A stretch of 41,092 nucleotides of DNA. Origin: Isotricha intestinalis (Eukaryota; Ciliophora; Litostomatea; Vestibuliferida; Isotrichidae). The notes below the pieces were generated by a model. It was not told where the DNA came from. It was given only the letters and a program-made list of their open reading frames with translations, and searched no databases. The stretch covers positions 1 through 41,092 of the forward strand of contig JAJJLU010003661.1 of assembly GCA_023807065.1 (NCBI GenBank). The letters are read 5' to 3'. The position numbers and the translations under genes are program-made. Below are positions 34,450 through 41,092 of the stretch, piece by piece. Each line of letters starts with the position of its first letter. Position 1 is the first letter of the stretch.

Positions 34450-34998
34450 ATGAATTGTTTTAGACAAGTAATAGTTCCAAATAGAAAATTAAAAAAAATG
34501 ATAATACTATCAAAATTTATTTTATTAATTCAAATTATCATATATATTATAAAATTTATGTTTCGTATATCACAAGAATATGTAATGGATAATATAATAG
34601 ATATATTTAGTATTTTTTTTCTTCTTTTAATGAATTGTTCATTTTATTATATTTACGGTGGACTATATATAATTTCAACATTATTTAATATATTATATTT
34701 AATATTTGATATTGGTGTTTTTTTTCAAAATTATTTCATCAATGATACGATAAAGATGCAAGTTTATACTTTAATAATTGTAACTATTTCTCTTTCATTT
34801 TATATTTTTTCAATGAATGTTGTTTTTACTGTTTTTAAAGAAATGAAAGCTCAATATTTAGAAACAATAGGAATAAGATATAGAGAAGTAAATAATAATA
34901 GAAATAATGAAGAAAACAATAATATTAACAACAATGGTATTATTGATAATGATAATCAACATTTAAATATTGAAGAGGAATTTAATAATCAAAATTAA
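34450..34998 (+). CDS. Small four-helix membrane protein, unknown
   Basis: 182 aa from the ATG at 34450; the frame is open a few codons further but only from a TTG, so this ATG is chosen. A short basic N-terminus (MNCFRQVIVPNRKLKK) leads into four hydrophobic segments, about residues 17-38, 47-66, 69-92 and 103-127. The cytosolic-looking tail is Asn-rich and acidic at the end. The two charged residues before helix 1 and the KEMKAQYLE after helix 4 suggest both ends face the cytosol. I do not recognise a family. Four-helix Golgi or vesicle proteins of similar size exist, but nothing specific links it. Cys3 could be acylated. Confidence 0.65.
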   Translation: MNCFRQVIVPNRKLKKMIILSKFILLIQIIIYIIKFMFRISQEYVMDNIIDIFSIFFLLLMNCSFYYIYGGLYIISTLFNILYLIFDIGVFFQNYFINDTIKMQVYTLIIVTISLSFYIFSMNVVFTVFKEMKAQYLETIGIRYREVNNNRNNEENNNINNNGIIDNDNQHLNIEEEFNNQN

Positions 34999-35636
34999 AT
35001 TTCTTCATAGTTATTGAATTAATAAAAACAAAATTTATTCTGGAAAAAGTATAGATAAATATTATATAAAAAGCAAGAGTAATGAATGAATTCAAAGGTA
35101 AATAAATAAGATATGTAAAATTAAAATAATTATTTTTTTAATAAATTTAAAAATATATTCAATAAAAATTATATTATTCGATTATGAAAATAATTTAATT
35201 ATAATCATATAAAACAATAAAAAATCGTGTATTTTCTTGAAATAAAATAATAAAAGATTTATTGTTTAACACATTGCTTTTATATTACAATTATAAACTA
35301 TATAAATATATAATCAAAAACTATAATTCTCTTATTTGTCATGTATATCCTATTTTTTCAATTATATACAATATTGTTATATCTACTTTTCATTATCTTC
35401 CTTCTATTATATTATAAATTTATAGATTTTAAATTAAAAACAAATAAAATGAATTATATAATAATGATATCAATAAAAGTATAACATATAATAAAGTTCT
35501 ATTCATTTCATAAAACTAATTTATAAAATCGTAAGAAAAAAAATATAATATGAATAAAAATTCTTCACAAAAACCGAAAAATAATAAAAAGCTATTAAAT
35601 ATTAAAAAATAAAAAAAAAATAAATTAATTTAAAAA
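34999..35636. other. Intergenic, no gene seen
   Basis: 638 bp of AT-rich DNA between two plus-strand genes. It ends in an A-rich run directly before the start codon of the secreted Cys-rich gene, the usual start context in this window. No frame, repeat or RNA gene was recognised. Confidence 0.5.
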
Positions 35637-36194
35637 ATGAAAATCCTATTAATATTCTTCCTTATTTTTCTAGTGACAATAACATCAGCAGATTCAGAAG
35701 ATGGTTACTGTGGTTATGACCATAATCATTATTCAACAATAAAAGAAGCACATTTAAATAAAACAAAAATATTAACATGTGGTCCATGTGGTGCATGTTC
35801 AAATCTTCATGACATTCATATATATTGGCAAACAAAAAATAATTTAACAAAAGTATCTCGTTCATGTGCATTTAAATCATTATTTAATGAAAATTGGGGA
35901 AAAAATTGTATGAAAAGTGAAGTTGGATTTACTGATGAATGTAATGAATGTTGGATGGAAAATATTAAATGTGATAGAGAAAATTGTAAATGGATTTGTT
36001 TATGGAGTTTATTAATTAATGAACCTTATGTTGATGATAAAGGAAAATTAAATAAATGTCTTCAATGTGATGAAGATTTATGTGGACCTAAATTTAAAGA
36101 ATGTGCTGGGGCTAATAGAAGGAGATCTTGTATTGCTAGTGATATTTTTAGAGATGAAGATACTATTTGTAAGGATTGTGAAAGTTTGGAATAA
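35637..36194 (+). CDS. Secreted cysteine-rich protein of a conserved uncharacterised protist family
   Basis: 185 aa, ATG to TAA. A strong signal peptide (MKILLIFFLIFLVTITSA, cleavage likely after Ala18) is followed by a compact mature domain with 18 cysteines, so nine disulfides are possible. Visible motifs: CGPCGACSNLHDIHIYW, then SRSCAF, VGFTDECNECWMENIKC, CLQCDEDLCGPKF and ECAGANRRRSC. Two N-glycosylation sequons (NKT, NLT) precede and sit inside the first half. There is no membrane anchor at the C-terminus, so secretion or an endomembrane lumen is expected. From memory, the CGxC / VGFT..C..CW / CAGANRRR series recurs in secreted proteins of unrelated protists such as stramenopiles and haptophytes. 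I know no function. Its more GC-balanced, Cys/Trp-rich codons contrast with its Asn/Lys-rich neighbours. Confidence 0.75.
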   Translation: MKILLIFFLIFLVTITSADSEDGYCGYDHNHYSTIKEAHLNKTKILTCGPCGACSNLHDIHIYWQTKNNLTKVSRSCAFKSLFNENWGKNCMKSEVGFTDECNECWMENIKCDRENCKWICLWSLLINEPYVDDKGKLNKCLQCDEDLCGPKFKECAGANRRRSCIASDIFRDEDTICKDCESLE

Positions 36195-37105
36195 AAATTT
36201 TTTTTTTGGATTATTCAATAAATGAACTTTTTTATTATTTATTCTTTTTTTAAAAGTTTATTTTAATACTAATATTGTTCAAAAGTTCGTAAATATTAAA
36301 AATTATTTAGAGTTTTATTAATTAAAAAATATCTTTTAAATATTTAATTTTAAATTTGGTTAGAAAATGTTTATTTTTTTATATAAAATAGAAATAAATA
36401 TTTTTTATTTATATATATATTCTTTATTTCTTGAAATTTTGGTTATTTTGTTTTGGAATATTTTCTTTTTTATTATTTTATATATTTAAAGATATTAAGG
36501 TTTTTATTAAATAATTTGATAAAGTTTGTATGAATCTTTTATGAATTTTCAGGAAATTATTTTTTAAATTTTAATAAGATAATTTATTATTTTTATTTTC
36601 TTCATTTTCAAAATTTTTAATAATAATATTAATATTATTAAAAAAAATAAAGAAAAAAAGAAGGAAAATCAAAAAAAAATAAATAATAAAATTATTTTAA
36701 AGGAAAATGAAAAAAATAAATTAAAAAAAATAAAGTAAAGATATTAATTTTGATTATAAATGGACAATTATTTAAGGATTAGACAATTTTTCATCTCCTA
36801 TTAACACTCCAAATAAAAATATTGATATTTTTAATCATATAATCAAATAAATAAAAATAGGATTTTTCCTGTTTATATTTTTAATAGAAATGGAGATTAA
36901 GATAAAAGATCTTTTTTCCAAAGAAAATATATTATATATAATATTAAATTTTATATAATATTTTTTATAAATTTTAAATTTAGATTTTTTAATTTTCTAT
37001 TTTTTGATTATCATTTAATTTTAAATGGAAACTGGATAATTATTTATTTTTATATTTTCAAAATAATATTTAATATTTATCAAGTATTGTTTTTTATAAA
37101 AATAA
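36195..37105. other. AT-rich intergenic region
   Basis: No intact gene. A short protein-like piece (about 36735-36850, DYKWTII then LDNFSSPINTPNKNID) is broken by TAA codons and may be the outermost remnant of the decayed gene to the right. Confidence 0.4.
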
Positions 37106-38630
37106 ACGGGAAATCATTCAAATAAAAAAGAAGAATCTATTGAAGAATATAATAAGAATCCTAGAAAATCTTATTTCACATTAAATGAAATTGAACGGTG
37201 TGAAGAAGAAATTAAAGATATAACTTATTTAGATCAAAAAAAATTAAATAGTTTAGAATTTTCAAATAATAAATATAAAGATTATATAGAAATATTAAAA
37301 TTATAGAAAAATATATTAATTTTTTAAAAGAAATAAGAACTATTTAAAAAAGATAATTTGAGATATGCATAAATATGAAAATGAAATTGAATATTATAAA
37401 ATATGTTTTGAGAACATGAAAAATATTTTGGAAAAGAAATTAAAAATAAATCAGAAAAAGAAAATTTGAAAAATTTTTTAAAATTATAATTTCGAAAAAA
37501 GATGAATTATATAATGAATTATATGATGAATTAAATAAAATGAAATTAAAATATCTAAATTTAATCAACCAATTAATTTTGAAAACAAAGAATTATTTTA
37601 TTATAAAAATTATATTCTATTATATTTATTTTGTCCAATTGAAAAAATTAAAGAATATAATGTTTTAGTGAAAACTAGAAAAGAAATAATTAAATATATT
37701 TTAGATAATAATTTATTAGATAAATAAAGATGAAGAATATTTCAATTATTTTATTATTTCTTTAATAAGTTCATATGATTATGATACATTTAAAAAAAAT
37801 GGATTAAAATCAAATAATTATTCAATAAAAGAATATGAAGAAATAATCAATAAAAATATTTTTAAAATATGATAAAGATAAAAAGGAAGTTTCAATAAGT
37901 AATTCATATTTAACATTTTTTGATATCAAAAGTTTAAAATCAATAATAAATACAGAACAAATTACTTATGATATAATTTTATCATATAATTTATTTCATT
38001 CAGAAGATATTTATAATTTTAATTGTGCCAAAAATAACAATTTTTTTTTCAAAACAAAGAGTTTTTAAACAATTTTTTATTATAAGCTTTTAATTCAAAA
38101 GTATTTGAAAATATTCTCAATGAATTATATAATAATGAATATTATAAATCAAAGAAAAATATATTTAAAAAAAAAAATAATAGAAGATATATTAAATAAA
38201 CATATTTTTTTTTCTTTTTAATATAAAGGATTCAGGATGTAGATAAATTATCTTTAAATATATTATTTCTTATTTATAAATATCAAAATACAAATGTAAA
38301 AAGTTCTCAAACTAAAATTTTAAATATCATTTTGAAGCATTAAAATTTGGAAGATATATTGATAAATTATATCATGAAATAAATCATTGTTTTCAAATAA
38401 TTGAAATTTTTAATAATAATGAATTTTCAAGTATTTATATAACATTAAGAAAAAAAAGAGAAGGAAGAAAATATATTGAAATGTTATTGTTTGGAAGAAT
38501 AATTGAGAAATTAACATTAAGTGAAGTAATATATATTTTAAAAAATTATGATAAAATATTAGAACAATTTAAAGAAGGATTTATTAAATTAAAAAATTTA
38601 GAAAATATGGGTGATTTTGAAGGAATATAG
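37106..38630 (+). pseudogene. Decayed protein-coding gene, about 500 codons, family not recognised
   Basis: Consecutive protein-like segments on the plus strand shift between frames. They lie at about 37106-37306 (ends TAG), 37577-37730, 37731-37872, 37869-38067, 38055-38205 and 38325-38630 (101 codons, ends TAG). Breaks include a 4-nt TAAA-type duplication near 37724-37731, a one-base change in an A run near 37868, a one-base change in a T9 run near 38040, and in-frame TAA where Gln would fit. The pieces have normal local composition and are helical, for example YITLRKKREGRKYIEMLLFGR and ELYNELYDELNKMK. The conserved-looking last segment suggests a once-functional large helical protein. Multiple tiny introns do not explain the breaks, because GT..AG pairs are missing at several of them. 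Confidence 0.6.
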
Positions 38631-39083
38631 TTTTTGTGATTTGTATAAAAATAGGTTCATCAGAAAATATTTTTTCTATTACTAATGATTTTAAATCATT
38701 ATAATACTCATATTTTGATTCTTTAATTGTAATTTTAGAAATAATATCTTTAAATACTCCAATAGATGGACTGGATTTTAATATATTATTATGTGGATAT
38801 TCATTTAATTTAAAAGTAATTCATTTGATAAACATTTATATGAATAACCACCACCAGTTTCAATTAAATAATTTATTACTTCTAATTTTATTTCATAATC
38901 AAAAAAAGATAATAATATTTTAAACATTTGTTCTTTATAATCAATTGTATTTCTATTTTAAAATATTTAATTATAAAATACTTTAATTTAATATACATAT
39001 AATAACATTCTGGAGGTAATTTTTTTAAAGTTAATTTATTAAATTTATTTATAACATCAAGACAATAATCATTTTATATAAAT
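38631..39083 (-). pseudogene. Decayed gene fragment on the opposite strand
   Basis: Minus-strand segments read as one protein across two frame changes. About 39083-38960 gives LTLKKLPPECYYMYIKLKYF. 38957-38805 gives YKEQMFKILLSFFDYEIKLE and INYLIETGGGYSYKCLSNE. About 38800-38640 gives LNEYPHNNILKSSPSIGVF and ESKYEYYNDLKSLVIEKIF. Each join sits at a run of four A or T and needs one base. No start codon or complete end is seen. I do not recognise the family. It converges tail-to-tail with the plus-strand decayed gene. Confidence 0.5.
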
Positions 39084-39994
39084 TAAATAAAGAGATAATT
39101 TATTATTATTAGAATAATTAAAACAAAAAATAAAAAAACAAATAAAATTAATTATTCATAAAGATTTTAATAAACACAGAAAAGAAGAAAGTATTAATGG
39201 AAGTATTATTTATTTTATGAATATTATATCTATCATAAAATTAATGAAAGTTATTTTAAATGTTGAGTTCATAGTAATTAATTATTATTAAAAAAAATAT
39301 TTATTTCTATTATGATTCTATCAAATCATCATTACAATTTTTTAATTATATAAAACCTAAAAGAATAAATACATATATTATAAAATATTGGTTCTTTTAA
39401 AAACTAATCAAATGAGTGTATTATGTTATTTATTAATCAAAATAAAAATATATTTTGTTTTGTTTTTTATTTAAATATTTAATGAAAATAATAATATAAT
39501 TAGTAATTAGAGATATATGTTTCTTATTGTTCTTCTTTATCTTTTTTTAATTTATTTAATTTTAATACTAATAATGCCGAAAATATGAGTAATATGTTCT
39601 TTAAATGTTATTTTTTAACTAATTTAAATTATCTAATTTTAATTCTAATTGTACTAATACTTCGTATATTTTATAGTTTAAAGATAGATTTAGAATAGTT
39701 TCAAATGAGAAAAACATTTAAAAATTAGCTTTATAAATATTTATTAATTATTTTGATTTTTCAATAAAATTTTAACAAAGCTAATTCTTTTTCCATAATT
39801 TTCTTTAAAATTTATTTATTTTTTAAATTAATTCAAATAATTGTTTTTATTCATTTATCAAAATTTTTTTAATTTATTGATGAAAAAGAATTAAATCGAT
39901 TAATTAAACTATTTATAGTCAATGAAACAATATATTTGAGTGAAATTAAATTTAATAAATTAAAAAATATAAAACAAATTATATTATATATAAA
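39084..39994. other. AT-rich intergenic region upstream of the pseudokinase
   Basis: No convincing coding segment in any frame, no RNA gene. The last bases before the ATG at 39995 are TA/A-rich, typical of starts in this window. Confidence 0.5.
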
Positions 39995-41092
39995 ATGTCT
40001 AATATTGATATTTGGGAAAATTATAAAGAAAGAAAATTAATAAGTTCAGAAAATTATTCTAAAATTTATCAATCAATAAATATTAAAACCGGAAAATATG
40101 TGGTAATTAAAGAAATAAGTAAAGATAAATGTAATATAAATATTGAAGAATTAAAGAAAGAAATAGAAAGAAAGAAAAATGAAGAAAATATAGTAAAAAT
40201 AAATGAAATTAATGAAGATAATGATTTGTTTTATATGATAATGGATTTATATTCATTTAATTTAGAAAATTATTTAAAAATAAGAGATAAACCATTATCA
40301 ATTAATGAAATAAAAGAAATATTATTACAATTAAATAAAATTTTTAAAAAATTAAATGAAGAAAATATAATTTATGGAAATCTTAAACTTTCTAATATTT
40401 TAATTAATTTAGATGAAATTAATAAAATATCATTATGTTATTATGATTCAATTAAATTTTATAAAAAATTAGAATCTTCAATGAGTAATAAAAGAATAAA
40501 TTATACTATTTCTCCAGAAATTATAAAAGATGGAATATATAATAATAATAAAAGTGATATTTGGAGTTTAGGAATAATTATTTATTATATGTTAACTAAA
40601 AAATATCTTTATGAAGGAAAAAATGAATATCAATTATATAATAATATTATATCTCAAAATATTAATGATAAATTAAGTGAAAATGAAGAATTAAATGATT
40701 TATTAATTAAAATGTTAAAAATAAATATTAATGAAAGAATATCATGGGAAGAATATTTTAATCATCCTTTTTTTGAATTAAATGAATTTCCTAAATCTAT
40801 AAATATTATGAATATAAAGGATAATTATATTTTATGTGAATATAATATAAAAAAAGAAGATTTAAATAAAGATATACAAATATTAAATTATTTAAATGAA
40901 AAAACAAAGGAAAAGATTATAAATTATTATAAAAAAATTGGAAAAACAGATTATATAATAGAAATAAATAAAGATGAAATAAATAGTTCAATATGTGATT
41001 TATATTTAAATAATAAAAGAATAAATTTTAGTTATAAATATAAATTTGAAAAAGAAGGGAAATATTCATTAAAAATATTATTTAAAAGATCA
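39995..41092 (+). CDS. Protein pseudokinase with an extra C-terminal domain, partial (runs off the window)
   Basis: Open for 366 codons from ATG to the window's last base, with no stop, so the gene is incomplete. The first about 262 residues are a protein kinase fold: VVIKE with the ATP-anchoring Lys39, an alphaC Glu in ELKKEIE, the DIWSLGIIIYYMLT helix (188-201, normal D-x-W-S-x-G), SPE for APE (173-175), and NERISWEEYFNHPFF at the end. Key catalytic residues are lost. The Gly-rich loop reads SSENYSKIY, HRD is YGN (127-129; catalytic Asp to Asn), and DFG appears as CYY. Asn134 and Lys131 are kept. It should therefore be a pseudokinase. Residues 275-366 form a second module with ILCEYNIKKEDLNKDIQILN and INFSYKYKFEKEGKYSLKIL. 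From memory, such a module precedes BspA-type leucine-rich repeats in protist surface or signalling proteins. The repeats themselves would lie beyond the window and are a prediction. Confidence 0.72.
   Translation, partial: MSNIDIWENYKERKLISSENYSKIYQSINIKTGKYVVIKEISKDKCNINIEELKKEIERKKNEENIVKINEINEDNDLFYMIMDLYSFNLENYLKIRDKPLSINEIKEILLQLNKIFKKLNEENIIYGNLKLSNILINLDEINKISLCYYDSIKFYKKLESSMSNKRINYTISPEIIKDGIYNNNKSDIWSLGIIIYYMLTKKYLYEGKNEYQLYNNIISQNINDKLSENEELNDLLIKMLKININERISWEEYFNHPFFELNEFPKSINIMNIKDNYILCEYNIKKEDLNKDIQILNYLNEKTKEKIINYYKKIGKTDYIIEINKDEINSSICDLYLNNKRINFSYKYKFEKEGKYSLKILFKRS

Noticed and set aside
36195..39994. Transposon as source of the decayed region
   Set aside because: No reverse transcriptase, transposase or terminal inverted repeat pattern was recognised in any frame.
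1..41092. Reassigned stop codon (TAA or TAG as Gln, as in many ciliates)
   Set aside because: Frames of 862 to 1,337 codons and the 2,236-codon Virilizer contain no internal TAA, TAG or TGA, while all genes end in TAA. In-frame TAA occurs only in the B-box gene and decayed regions.

Overview
This is a eukaryotic nuclear window, very AT-rich (by eye roughly 15-20% G+C) and coding in the standard code: several reading frames of 1,000 or more codons contain no in-frame TAA, TAG or TGA. Proteins are rich in Asn, Lys, Ile and Glu. Stitching reading frames together gives very short introns: 25 nt in the Pds5 gene, 26 nt in the Sec24 gene, 43 nt in the Virilizer gene, and probably about 31 nt in a small acidic gene. 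Tiny GT..AG introns, a tandem-FHA protein, a DUF4200-like ciliary coiled-coil protein and a large BEACH protein together suggest a protist, most likely a ciliate that keeps the standard code (a litostome or heterotrich relative). An AT-rich metamonad or an anaerobic fungus is not excluded. All 13 real gene ends that can be read use TAA.

Layout. From 577 to 16094 every recognisable gene is on the minus strand: Pds5 (577-3895), a B-box/propeller gene cut by an in-frame TAA (4378-6075), a WD40 remnant near 6.7-6.8 kb, an Asn/Lys-rich protein of unknown role (7701-9203), a tandem FHA protein (10749-11738), Sec24 (11826-14539) and a DUF4200-like coiled-coil protein (14805-16094). A 132-bp divergent promoter region separates these from genes that are mostly on the plus strand: an ENT nucleoside transporter (16227-17450), a cyclin-fold protein (19112-20485), a giant BEACH protein with one frameshift in an A10 run (20641-27394), a Virilizer/VIRMA homologue (27493-34246), a four-helix membrane protein (34450-34998) and a secreted cysteine-rich protein (35637-36194). 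One small, probably lipid-anchored acidic protein lies on the minus strand at 17966-18371.

From about 36.2 to 40 kb there is no intact gene. The region holds two decayed coding regions, one on each strand, whose frames break mostly at short homopolymers. The last 1.1 kb opens a pseudokinase gene that runs off the window.

The genes do not form one pathway. They are scattered housekeeping functions: cohesin regulation (Pds5), COPII export (Sec24), mRNA m6A writing (Virilizer), membrane traffic (BEACH), nucleoside uptake (ENT) and cilium structure. The accessory material is the nonsense-split B-box gene, the decayed genes and the pseudokinase.
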